Assembly (NCBI RefSeq): GCF_002999335.1
Contig: NW_020312358.1
Span: 1 to 64,000 of the forward strand
Direction of reading: 5' to 3'
Length of the DNA: 64,000 nucleotides
Source of the DNA: Cyclospora cayetanensis
Taxonomy: Eukaryota; Apicomplexa; Conoidasida; Eucoccidiorida; Eimeriidae
The notes under the pieces are model-generated. The model was not told the origin of the DNA, ran no database searches, and was given only the letters and a program-made list of their open reading frames with translations. Both the position numbers and the translations under genes were made by a program. This document shows, in pieces, positions 12,199 to 23,700 of this stretch (positions within the stretch are counted from its first letter, which is position 1; each line of letters opens with the position of its first letter).

Positions 12199-13183
12199 TA
12201 GGGGAACCCTACTTAAACTCGTCATGTACTACCCGATCCTTTGTTACTGTAAAAGGCGTATTCAGGGGCTGATGGGAGCTTCTCGAACCCCCTTCCTCCG
12301 TGAGGAGCGAACAAAACACTGCTTTTTGACGAGAGAGAACCGCTGATAGAGCAGTGCCATGTTTTTGGTGGCCCGTTGTTTAGGGATTGAAAGAGCCCCC
12401 ACTTTATGGCCAGACAAACACAAATGCCCCTTTTTCCCGTTAGATTTGCCGATGCCTTATGGAAAGAATGCAATATAAGAGGGCCATTTGGCAGCCTGTC
12501 CCTGTCCTGCTACTCTTTTTCCTACTCCCCCTCTCCTCCCGGCTTGTGGCGCCGAGATTGCGCCGAGTTGCTTCTCCATCAATATTCCCCCCTCAAAACA
12601 ATCTCGGTCGGGACTACATCCTGCTTTAGATGCACGGCAAAGAGTGTACATATAAATATGCACCCGGCCACATGTAGACGTCCACACAAGTGCGATTGCT
12701 GGTGATGCACACACCGAAATCCAAAGGCTGTCTCCACTACAGAACCAGAACTCTCGCTGTCTAGTCGGATCAAGGACTCAATTTCCCTGAACAGCATTAC
12801 GTTGCTTCAAAATTATCAATTGGTGGCCAGAAGTTATAAAAGGATTGGGTAATCGTAGGGCCTCAAAACACCATATTACCTCTATAAGGTCCCCGTTGCA
12901 TCACAAGTCTCGCGGTGCTCATAACTGCTGTGCGTTTCCAGGGACCCCAGCCAGGCATGGTGACCCTTCGCTCCCGCAAAGAGAAGCTGCCCCGATAGTG
13001 TTCGCTGCATGTGTCGCTTAAGTATGCAAAATGCTCTGTCGCAACCCCAGCTGCCGCTGCTCTTAGTAGAATGACGGTGTCTAAAACTACCAACTGCGGA
13101 ACTGCAGGGCACAGCTTCCTCCCCAAGAGAAACAGGGAGCCTTCGGTGAGGGGCGCACGGCCGTGAGCAGCTCAATGCCATGT
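12199..13183. other. Convergent spacer downstream of citrate synthase
   Basis: About 1 kb between two genes that end towards each other. No coding frame or structured element was recognised. Confidence 0.55.
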
Positions 13184-13523
13184 TCACTGTTTGGGCGGGA
13201 AGAAGAGCTTTGGCTTTTTCTCTTTTTTCGCCTTCTCCATCTTCGCCTTCGCCTCCTGAGCTGCCAGCTTCTTCGCGAGGTCCTTGCTGCTCGCTGGGCT
13301 GCGCTTCGCAGCCGCGGCAGCTTTCAACCGAGCGGCGATCTTCGCTGGATCCTCCGGAGCAGCCTGCAGCGTTTGCGCAAAAACAGCCGCATGCTGATTT
13401 ATGGGGAAACGGGCTAGGCCGAAATAAGTCAACAACTCGAGGATAGAAGCAAGCACAGCGCCGCTACCAGCCGAAGGGCACAGGACCTACAGGAGTGTCC
13501 CCTGTATCCTCAGATTCAGCCTC

Positions 13524-13556
<33 letters not shown>

Positions 13557-14779
13557 AGACTTCTTTTTCTTCTTCTTCTCCTTCTCACCACTGCCGGAGG
13601 GTCGCCCGTTTACAGCAGCTCCTTCCCCCGTCTTTTGCTGTTGCTGTTTCTGATGCTCTGGAGAAGCAGCCGGAGTTACTGAAGAGAAGAAACGCAGGCA
13701 CGCCTTCTTCTGCCTCTTCAACAAGCAGATGGAAGACTACTAGCAAGAGGCAAGAGCTGCCAACTACGAAATAAGCCGTATGGAATGCAACTTACAGCCA
13801 GCCTCGTTGAGGGCCCTCTCGAGCTCCTCCATTTCTCGTTGCTTACGCTCCTTCCGACTCAAACCTTTCAAGGGGTCTGCAGCAGTGCCACCCACAGCGC
13901 CTGCAGCAAGCCAAGGCCACACAAAAATTCTCGGATCCTGAGTGTGCTGTTAAGATCCTGAGTGTGCTGTTAAGATCCTGTGTGTGCTGTCGACTGACGC
14001 CTTTGCTGGGAGGCCTGCAGCCCACGGCTTTGCCAGGCCGTACGCCTCAACGGCTCGGCCTTGAGAATATACAGCTGGCAGTAGCAGAGCTCAACAAAGT
14101 AGCGAACGGAGCGAAAAAAACACAAGGGGAAAACATGCAAAGGTGGCGGCGCGCGGGGTGCCTCACTCAGAATGCGACAAGCGGAAAAGCAACAGCCCTC
14201 GTGACCTCGCTCCTCACCTTTCGCCTTTTTCTTTGCCTCAGCGGGCGACCTAATTGGCTGTTCTCTGTTCGGCCCAGCAGCATGGCCGCTTTTCTCCTCC
14301 TCCCCACTGCTGCTGCTGCTGTCGGCGGACTCATCTCCGTGCGGATCATCTTCTGCGTCGCTCTCAAGGTCCTCTTCTGAGGAAGTCTCAGCGTCTGAGT
14401 AGAAGGCATCCCTCTGGTGATGCGCACACCTCCCAGGAGCCGCTGGCCAAGACCCCCCAGTCCTGCGCACATCGGAGGCAGACGGGGGGGCCCCCTCCTC
14501 CTCGGAGTCTACATCAACGTCTGCCCATCGAGCACCCTGCAGTAGAGAAGTTGCACCTGGAGAAAGCTGAGCCCTTACGGCTGCTGCGGCTGCCGCAGTA
14601 GCTGCTGCCGAAGCGGCAGCGGCAGCGGCAGCGGAGGCTGCGGCTTTCTCCTCCCTCCGCTGTTTCCGCCTCCTTTCGCGCTCTGCCTGCTTCTCGAGCC
14701 GCCGCTGCAGGGCATCTTCCTCCTTCAAGACCTCGTAGGGGTTCACGAGAGCGCCTTTGTCTCCAGTGCCGCTCGCCAT
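13184..14779 (-). CDS. Lys/Ala-rich coiled-coil protein with a conserved-looking KERK helix, function unknown
   Basis: Four minus-strand exons: 14779-14218, 13876-13796, 13678-13487, 13413-13184 (354 residues), all GT..AG and in phase. The second ATG (14779) is chosen over 14788 because it has A at -3 and G at +4. The N-terminus carries an NPYEVL motif and a charged helix (about residues 14-40). Then come an Ala run, an acidic Ser/Asp/Glu-rich region (about 80-175), a DPLKGLSRKERKQREMEELE helix encoded almost alone by the 81-nt exon 2, a Lys-then-Gln tract, and an ordered C-terminal segment around ARFPINQHAAVFAQTLQ ending in a Lys-rich tail. The charged helices suggest an RNA- or ribosome-associated protein, but I do not recognise the family. 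Splice model good, function unknown. Confidence 0.72.
13934..13990. repeat. Three tandem copies of a 20-base unit in an intron
   Basis: Unit GATCCTGAGTGTGCTGTTAA at 13934-13953 and 13954-13973, with a third partial, slightly altered copy to 13990. It lies in the intron between exons 1 and 2 of the minus-strand coiled-coil gene. Confidence 0.9.
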
Positions 14780-15422
14780 CCTCCCCATGAACAGATGCTG
14801 GTGCGGCTGCTAAAGGAAGCAGGTGAAGGGCAGAACAAACACGGAAGAAATAGGGACCACGGGCTCAGATTGCGGAGGAGGGGCTCTTTGCCTCTGTCCT
14901 TTTGCGCCAGATTTTTCGCAACAACACCCTCTGACCAGCAGCAACAAGGCAGATCTGAGCCCCTTACACTCCGCACGCTAAGGGTACAAAGGAGCTGGGA
15001 TTTTGCTGAGGAATGAGGGAGAGCGACGACACGAGAAAGGGCGGTGGGGTGAATGCAGGCAGTGTGCCTACAGCGAGACGCACCACACTTCAGTAGGTGG
15101 AGCAGCTAGAGTGCCCTCCACATGCGACGGATATAAACTGAAATAAATTAGACGATTCACGTTGTGGGAGCAACCAGGTGCCTATGTAAACCAGGAAGGC
15201 ACGAGCTACTAAGTAGCCAAAGGGGCCCCCAAGGTAGCCCCAGCAGCAGGCTGTTGCACGTTCCCCTTTGCGGGGGGCCCCAAGGAGGGACTAATTAGGA
15301 TAAACGAGACGACAATAAACAAAAGTGAATGCGGCAGCTGGAAACATGAATTAAGGAGGTCAGAGACAAACGCCGCCTCAGCAGAATGTGGCGCGGCAGT
15401 GGCAGTACGCAGTACCTTGCAG

Positions 15423-15570
15423 CACGTTGCGAGACGCGGGGAAGCCAACAGAATCGAAAGACCCTAAAAGTCATGACGCAACAGAAATCATTCATACATA
15501 CAAGAAGGCAGAAGAGCTCTACATAAACTTGAAGGCTGCATATGACGCCGCACGCCAGGCACTGTCTTAG
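15423..15570 (+). CDS. Possible short terminal exon, charged helix
   Basis: After a plausible acceptor (TACCTTGCAG ending at 15422), a 49-codon frame runs to TAG at 15568-15570. It ends in a helix-like segment around YKKAEELYINLKAAYDAARQ. The composition looks coding, but no upstream exon or ATG was found, and the longer frame only starts with GTG. It may be a lone terminal exon, a decayed gene or chance. Confidence 0.22.
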
Positions 15571-16639
15571 CGGTGTGGGGCACTGGGGCTCCCTGCTGCC
15601 GGACACTGTTTACCCATTCCCTACCTTTCTTTTCCTTTGTACGTCCCCCCTTTATCCACTTCTTCGACTCCTGAAATAGAAGAGACCGACATGCAATGTG
15701 CAGCACATGTGGGAGAACGCCACTTCAATTTCAGGCTGGATCTGCTACAGGCGTGGCCACAAGGTACGGCTCACTTCACGCTCTGAGCCAAACTTCGCTC
15801 AAGTTCCTGACGCAACTATTCTACTCAGTGTGATTCACAGAACAAATCCCTGAATCAGCAAATTAGGTGCACTTAACGATTATGGCTACCTGGAGGTAGA
15901 GTTCACCGGATCTTGACAAGAATTTCGTAGCTTAAACCACAATTAGCTGCCTGTAAGGCAAGCTTCTACAGTTTTAAGGGAGAAAGTTGTCCTTATGTTA
16001 GAATATAACCACCTCTTCCTAACCTCACGTTACGAGACGATATCTGACTTGCACAGGAAAGCCGCAATGTAACTCCTGTAACTGTGACGCACAGTCTGAG
16101 GTCTCCCTTAAGAGACACTTTACTTCAGATTTTAATCAAACCCGATCAAAAGTTATTGCGTGTTTCCTAAAATAACTTTTGCCCTCCCGTTCCGCCACTC
16201 CCACGGTTCCCCACACAAGGGTAGAGAGCCAGCTGAGGCGCGCCTAGCTACGCACACCACGCAATCAAAGCGTTCACAGCTAGCTGCACATAGAATCTGG
16301 TACAGACTCACACAGCATTGTGCCTTGCTGTATGGAGCTTGCAGTACTCCGAACAGAATAGGGTATACGAACAAAGTACTGCGCTCTCCTGCAGGAACTT
16401 CGTTTAGACGTCAAGACACGAAAGCCCGAGGGCGCGGTTTTTAAAAGGGGGTACGATCTAGCTGGCAAAGCAACACTTAAACGCTCTTTGCGGCACTGGA
16501 TAGTGACTGAATACAATATTTTCGGCCCACAATAATCCTAGAATCTAACACTAGCCCACAGAGCTTCTCAATGTCGATGCGGTAGCGTAAAGGTAAAGGC
16601 CTCGCCATGACCGCTTTACAGGGTCTGGCTCAACTTCTG

Positions 16640-17596
16640 CAGGAAAGACACGAGCTCCTGACACACATCTGTTCTCATGGAATTCGGAAGCCTGAGTGCT
16701 TCACTGTACAACCGCTTGTCCCACAACAGCACAAGTGCACGCTTTACGTACTCTTGAACGCTTTAGCTGAATACTAAGACGTCCTCCATGTTGACAACCA
16801 TTCAATAGTTCTCCTTCAAGGACTCATAAAATTTCCGATTAGCACGCCATTGCGACTTAGTAGGAGGATTGATAACTCCAAACAACGTGACAACTTTACA
16901 GTGTCTGTAATGCCAGACGCTTCGTAGACTGTTATCCATTCAGTGCATCCTAATTCGATTAGAAGCCTTGACAATGTCTGCTCCACACTAGCCTTGTTCA
17001 GGGGCAGTAAGGGTAACGCCCATGCTCCACCTTCCGTCCTTTTTCGACCCCAACGCCGGGATACGCGCAAATGCATCAGTCGGTGCCTGCATTTCGTCTT
17101 TAAAAAGTATTAACCGCTTGAAGCTTACCTTTTCCCACACTGTGGAGGATTCCAATACTTCAGAAAACAGCTGTAGGTTTCCCGAGGATTTTGCTGAATA
17201 CAGCTCGCTGGACGACCAGCAGGTGGCTAGCCTGATGGCAGCTAGTCATTATTTTGCGCTTCCGCGAACTTCTTGGCATTTGTCCATTTCTGCTTCGTTT
17301 ATGCTGAATGTTCGATCGCGTTCGCTAGTGATGATCCAGCTGCAGAGCCACTAGGATGGAATGAATGCTCAGGGCCATAATTTTAGACGGCTTTGCTCAG
17401 CCGTCCACATGGAGATTCTGCCTGACCTTGCTGAGGCACCGACTCTACCCCGTTCAACATGTATGAAGGGAGCGTTGTTGAGGAGGCCACGAAGCGTCTC
17501 TCTCTCCGCTTCACATCCAGTGCCAAGTAAAGCTAATACCTTTTGGCCTTTACTGTGAACTTGTATCAGCGCATAGTTGACCGCGGTTGGTCCCAA
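16640..17596 (-). mobile_element. Decayed Ty3/Gypsy-like element: protease and reverse transcriptase relics
   Basis: Read on the minus strand in pol order. At 17596-17369, V-L-A-L-L-G-T-G-C-E-A-E matches the retroelement aspartic protease active-site block, with the catalytic Asp changed to Gly. At about 17060-16900, an EGGAW…LNKASVEQ…ITVYEASGI segment matches the RT block 'DGTWR…DYRxLNKxTV…FxKLDLxSGY'. At about 16800-16690, N-M-E-D-V-L-V-F-S matches the RT 'YMDDVLVFS' active site and is followed by a segment resembling the 'EEHVxHxxxVxxxL' helix. Frames are broken by stops and shifts. No LTRs or integrase were identified. The order and spacing of three separate motifs make the call firm despite the decay. 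Confidence 0.7.
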
Positions 17597-19761
17597 TTGC
17601 GACTCGATCCTCTCCAGCCGCCTTCATCGCGCCGCCGTTCCAATAGGAAGCTTACCATTTTTTGGAGGGCCGCCTGCGCTCGCCAGGCAGCCTCATTCCG
17701 CTAGGCCTACTTCTGTTGTTCAAGCTTTTGGGGTTTTTCGCGTGGGTTCGCAGCTCCTAAGCACAGGTCCCAGTACCCCTTAGTAGAGGCACCTACGCTG
17801 TTGGGTGGCTGTGTGGGGCTGAACAGGAGCGAAGGTCTTGTTGGCTATCTTTTCGGATCCAACTTGGACTGTAGCTGGGGTTGGTTGACAGCTCCTCAAC
17901 CTTACTACCTGCCACTTCCCAATAGGGCGACTCCGTTTCCTAAAGCCAAAGACGAAAGAGCTGTGCTCGTTTGCTCGTGAAGCCTCAAGAAGTCCATCAT
18001 GTGTGGAAGGCCAACTGGGCGGTCGTTTGATTATAAAGTTGCTGCCCACCTACAAATGCCTGAACTGACACCTCGGGTAATTCTAAGATAACGGGTGGAC
18101 AAAACAGCTGTTCTTCTACGTTGTGGCTTTTGCAAGCCCAAGTTCCATATTTTTGGATACATGGATTAATTGGTAGACACTGTGCTACATTCGTCACATC
18201 TCCTCCAAAGCTTGCCCCTTGAGACGATCACTACATATACCGATGCCAGGGTTTGCATGGAGGCTTGATGTGCAGTTTTATAATTTGCGGATGCAGCCAA
18301 CTTCCTCCGCGTGGAACGCGTAACCACTGAAGGTCTTCTTCGTCTCTAACATGCCGCGAAAAGTAATCGTACCTGTTTGTCTAGTGGGTATGAAGCTCAT
18401 TACATCTTCAGCTAGAAGAAGAAATCTGTGAGTGGCTACCCCAGTTTGTGGCCGCCATCCGTTTTTAACGAGTACAACCGCCTCAGCATATCATGAAAGA
18501 TTTGATGGTTTGATAGGGCAGGCCTGTCCATCATCCGTGGGGATAGTGTGCCTGCATCAGCCTGTAGAGCGGGTTCTGCGGCCCCACCAGGCGTCGTGCC
18601 ACCCTCTAAATCTATCGCTAGAAAGCATTAAAACCAAACTGTTGCCAAAGGAAATTAAATCATTGAGTTTCCACACAAATTGAAAGAAACCAAAAAAGTG
18701 CTGTCGGGAAACACTGCAATTCTTTACAGTCACAGCGAGTGGATCAGCTGACGAATAGCAACAATGAAGTTTGATGTGCTGAAATCTGTCGCTCTGCATC
18801 CAAGCTTACCCAGACTCAATATATTCTTACCAAAAGTTGGTGAGTACTGCTTAAAACAGCTTCCTCCTGCCCCTGGCGGCGCTCTCTCACATATTCGCCA
18901 AGAAAGGATGGAGACAGCCAGGATGCGCGTAGCTGGATTGTCGAAGCACTCCAAACATCATATCTAGTTAATACATGCAATCTAGGCCACGTGCACATAA
19001 CATTTGCGTCTTCTGGTATCCAGCTAGCATGGTTTTGGAAAAAATATGATGGCCAAGCAGACATACCCATAAGTCGGTTCTGTACTAATTCTTTGTCATG
19101 TAACGAATGTAGAAGAAAGTGTTCGTGCTGCTTGGCGCGATTCGTACGGCGCTCTCAAACGTGAGGACGCAGTATTCTTACCGAAATCTGCAACGCACCA
19201 TAGCGGGGGACTGTTTAACGCACACATACTGGTCTAGCATATTGAGTGTTTTCCGGCAAGACTATCTTTTATTTCGAAGGCTAGCTGTCTTCTGGAATGA
19301 CTGCTTGCTCGCCAAATCTGTCCGGCGAACTATTGCCGAATTCGTGACTAATTCAACCAGAATGAGCCCGCGCAGCTAACATCGGAACAATGTGGCTGAA
19401 GGCGCCGAACATAAATACGCGAATTTGGGGGCCTTTCATACAAAATGCCATTGTAACATTGCCGAGGCAGTGGCTTCTTATCCTAACCACAGCCATAGCA
19501 ATCCATGCTTGCAGTGCATAGACAGCATTGGTTTTTGAGAATGTGCTGCAACAGGTGGTGAACAGCTTCCGTATTTCGGAGAGATTAAGGGCAGCTACAC
19601 CAACAGCTCAAGTGCTGCAAGAGCCATTGCAGAATATTAAAGGGAAAGAGGTTCTCTAGAGACCATCACAGATAATAAGGCTTTATTTTACCCTCACCAA
19701 AAGCGTCAAACGCCTCTTTAGAGAGGCCGCTCCACTCTAGGCGATCTCGAAATTCGCGTTC

Positions 19762-19790
19762 CGAGGGCCCCTCGTGGAAGGGGGCCCTCG
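19762..19790. other. Perfect 10-bp GC-rich inverted repeat
   Basis: CGAGGGCCCC (19762-19771) and GGGGCCCTCG (19781-19790) pair perfectly across a 9-base loop. No gene is adjacent. It could mark an RNA hairpin, a terminator-like structure or a transposon end. Confidence 0.6.
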
Positions 19791-20735
19791 TCTGCTAACT
19801 TCCCGACTAAGCGGTGCGGTGTCCTGAAAGCAAACCCGATTTTCTATGAAATGACGTAGAAGATTCTGTGTATGTGGCTCTCGTTTTGCGTCAGAGTTGT
19901 TTTCTTTACCGGAGGCGGTCCTTAACTACGGCGGCGCACAGCTGATTTCCGAAATCGCAGCTGCGTTTGGTGGTTTGTGTGCTGCAGCGGTCCTTAAGTA
20001 TGTGCTGCATACATCCAGATTCATGTTACACTTGGAGTCTTGGCTTCTGCTTGAGCCAGCGGAGAGCTTGTGCCGGTGCATGTGTTGCGTTGGGCCGGTA
20101 CTCTCACTCCTAAATGCTCCACAAAACACACCAGCGGTGATTGCGGTCTCTGCGTATCTTTGACTCCCCTTAGCACACACCGTACCATTGCCTTAGACGG
20201 CATCCAGAAGCAATAGAAGCGCTCGAATCCGAGGCAGCAGTTGCAGCTATTCGGTGTGTTGGCGGCATGCAGTGCACCCTCCGCGGCAGGTGCAGGCGCA
20301 TCCCTGTCAGCCTGGTAGTAGCAGGCAATCTTCGGAGAGAGGCGGTCTCCTCCTAGCAGCATCATCAGGAGCTTCCTGCTGCAGTAGCAACACATGAATA
20401 AAAGTGCTGGCCCTCAGAGCCTTCGCTTGAAAGGCGGAGAGGGTGCTCCAGCATATGGCTCCAATATTACAGGGGGGCGTCTCATTGAGAGGGACCAAGA
20501 AGGATGTTTATGTCGTCTTGAACAGGATTGAAGAAGAAATTTCAACAGCGTGACAAAAGCAGCAGTAGCAGCAGAATTAGACCAGTGGTTTTCCGGGCAG
20601 GTCCAGCACCACACCCAAGCTGTGCTTCGCGCAAGTGCTGTGGTGCATGCGTTCATAAAGCCTCTTCAGTGCCACCAGACTACACAGCAGCAGCGTTGAG
20701 GGTGCGAGGGTGTCTGGAGGTTCCTCTGCCTGGCG

Positions 20736-23700
20736 ATGCTGCAGAGCGAAGGGCCCTTGGCGTCCCCTGACTCCCACGTCTCTCCGGTGCATCGCAGCTC
20801 TCAGCAGCTGCAAGAGGCGCAGCAAGCGAAACAGGAGCTTCAAGAGCAGGAGCAGCAGCAGCGTCCAGTGATTGAACAGCGGGGGGGAGGCACCGCTGCT
20901 CCTTGGGAAGGTCGCAGCACCAGCAAAAACAGCTGTTCATTCCACAACGGCGGCAGTAGCCCAGCAGACTTCCAGACCTTGGGGAGGCTGCAACAGCGTG
21001 TGCAGGATGCGCATGCTGCTACGGTGAGCCCCTTTACTGAGGAGCTTTTGCAGCAGCGGCAGCAGCAAGCACGATCGCGTGAGCAGGAGGATCAGGCAGT
21101 TTTTTCTGCCTTTGTGCCCTGGCCAGATCGCTCGAACGAACCCCCTCTACAGGCTCCCTCAACGGCAGCAGCGCCACCCCCCACCAGCCTGTTGGAGTGC
21201 AAGTCACATTTGCTGCAGCAAGGGCTTGCCGCCACTGCCTCTGCTGCCGCTGCTGCTGCTGCCACAACAACGGCAAGCAGCAACGGCAGCAGCAGGAGCA
21301 CCAGCGTCAGCAAGAACCAGCTCTCCGTCAGTCGGGCAGTTCGTCACCAGGCCTCAAAGCTGAAGCGCATGACAGCAAACTTCCTCGGGCGATCTCTTGC
21401 AAGCGCCTCTGTCAATTCGGAGGGGGGAGAAAAGGCATCTTCAGCGATGCTCTGGAGACAGCCCCTCGACTGCGGTGTGGTGGTAGGAGAGGATGCACTG
21501 ACAACGGAAGTGCCTTTTGAGACTGAAGAGGGTCATCGAGCTGCGCAGCCTTTTCTCGCTTGGTACGTGTGCTTCTTCTCTTGATGTTTAGACTTGCCTC
21601 AGTTGCGAGTGTGTGTCGGTATGTGCTTTCGACGAAGCGCGAGGGTGAGAGACGCGTGGAGGCCTCTTGGCTCCCCCTGCCAGTGCGAGGGGTGGCTTTT
21701 AAAGGATTTTAGGGGCGCGGCGTACTGTTTTCGCTCGTTTTTTCGTGTTTCCTGGTGCGGCCTGTCTGCACTTGAGCTGCGCTGGATGCGGCAAGAGAAC
21801 AGGCGCTCAGTGATTCACGTATAAGGCGTTGAGCGTCGTCTCCGTGCTGCAACCTCTGGTGCTGCTTTGCCTTTCGAACGCTTTCCTTCGGCCTGAAAAG
21901 TCCTTTTCTCCGCCCTCTGTCTGCCGTCTGCAGCGGCCGTTCAGGTGGCATTATACGCGACTCAAGCATGCGTGTTTCGAGGCATCGTTTTCTACACAAG
22001 AGCAGTCCACATTTATCTCCGCTTCGTGTGTGTGAGGAATTCCACGCGTGGGTGGGGGTGTGCACAGGTCTCGAAGTTTGGAGTGGTTGGACAGACGAAG
22101 CAGTGCAGAGGCGGGGGTAATCACCTTGCTGAGTCACGCTTCGCCGCTCAAGACGCCTGTTCTCATGGGTACAGATGCACAGTGCAACACCATCGTGGCT
22201 GCAGCTGCCGCTAACGGTGGTGATCAGGGGCCATGTCCGTACATTGCGCCGCTCGAGGAAATCATTCGGCAGCTGTCGCCGCTTATCCCTCCGTAAGCTC
22301 CGTGCGACGAAGATTTTAAAGCATCCTGTGGTGCACGTAGAGACCCCCTTTGCATATGAAGGGATTACGTGATCCTGCTCCGTGTTGCCACAGTGTGTAT
22401 GTGTGTGTGTGTATGTGTATGTGCATGTGTGTATGTGTATGTGTGTATGTTGGTGTGTTTATGTGTATGTGTATCCATATATCTATGTATGTGTATGTGT
22501 ATGTGTGTGTATGTGTGTGTATGTGTGTGTGTTGGTGTGTTTATGTGTATGTGTATCTATGTGTGTGTACGTGTGTATGCTGGTGTGTATCTATGTGTGT
22601 GTATCGATGTGTGTGTATGTATGTGTGTGTATGTATGTGTGTGTATGTGTGTATGTGTCTCTATGTGCATATATGCGTGTGCATGTATGTGTAAGTGTGT
22701 GTATGTGTCTCTATGTGCATATATGTGTGTGTATCTGTGTGTATGTGTATGTACGTGTATGTACGTGCTGCTGCTGTTGCTTCTGCTCCTATTGCTATTG
22801 CGATTGCTGTTACTGTTGCTGCTCTTGTTGCTGCGTGGATTTGCAGGCCAGCGGGACTGGGCATGAGCCTCGAAGAGAAGACACTTGCGGCGAATACTGG
22901 CGTGGAAGCGGGCGACTATGGGGCACCTGCATCCCATGAGGCAGCGGATGCGGGTGCCTGTGCAGAAGCAGGCATTTTGCCAGAAGCAGCGGCTACAGAC
23001 GAGGCCGCTTCTGCAGCTCAGTTGGAAGGGGCAGACACTGGTGCTCTAGACGAGACGGCTGATGGAGGAGCAGAAGATCGTGCAGAGGCTGGAACTGCTG
23101 TTGATGCGTCGAACGCGCTGGTAGTGGAAGCAGCGGCTAAGGCTGCGGCAGCCGCCGGAGTAGCTGACGCAGACGCGAGGGCTGCAGCTGTTGTCTCGGG
23201 CAGATCAGGGGAAGTATATGCCGAACGATTTGCTGCTGAGACAAGCCACTGGGAGCTCTCCGCTGAGGAGCTGGAGGACGAAGGTACAGGAACGCGGGAA
23301 CCTGTGGAAACAGCGGCAGAAGGCGTCGAAGAAGCAGAAACTATGATTAGCGCAGCCGCAGAGTCAGAACCGCAACTGTGGGATGTAGGGGGTCCATGGC
23401 AAGGCGAGGCGTTTTCGGCAGAAGATACGGGGACAAATACAGCAGCAGAAGCAGCAGAGCAGGCTGGAGAGATGCAGGGCTTAAGAGAAGCAGCAGCAGC
23501 AGCATACGAAGACGCAGTGCGAGGTGCAGAGGCTCCGGAGGAAGGATCCCCTGCAGCAGGGGAGGCCTTTGTAGCAGCCATACCGAGTAGGCAAGAGCAT
23601 TCTCCTGTTCTCGAGGGAGAACCAGCTCTTGGAGAGTATCTAGCAGCAACAACAGCAGCAGCAGACTTTGCAGCGGAGCCTTGTCTTGAGGCTTCGGAGG

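Larger units (their letters stand above)
15571..20735. other. 5.2-kb stretch without a gene, containing a retroelement relic and a hairpin
   Basis: No intact gene is recognised. It has none of the CAG tracts that mark exons on either side. A decayed retroelement occupies at least 16640-17596 on the minus strand, and a GC-rich hairpin lies at 19762-19790. Confidence 0.6.

Noticed and set aside
22369..22866. Cys/Val/Tyr-rich and His/Thr-rich open frames
   Set aside because: They are created by the TG/TATG microsatellite inside an intron.
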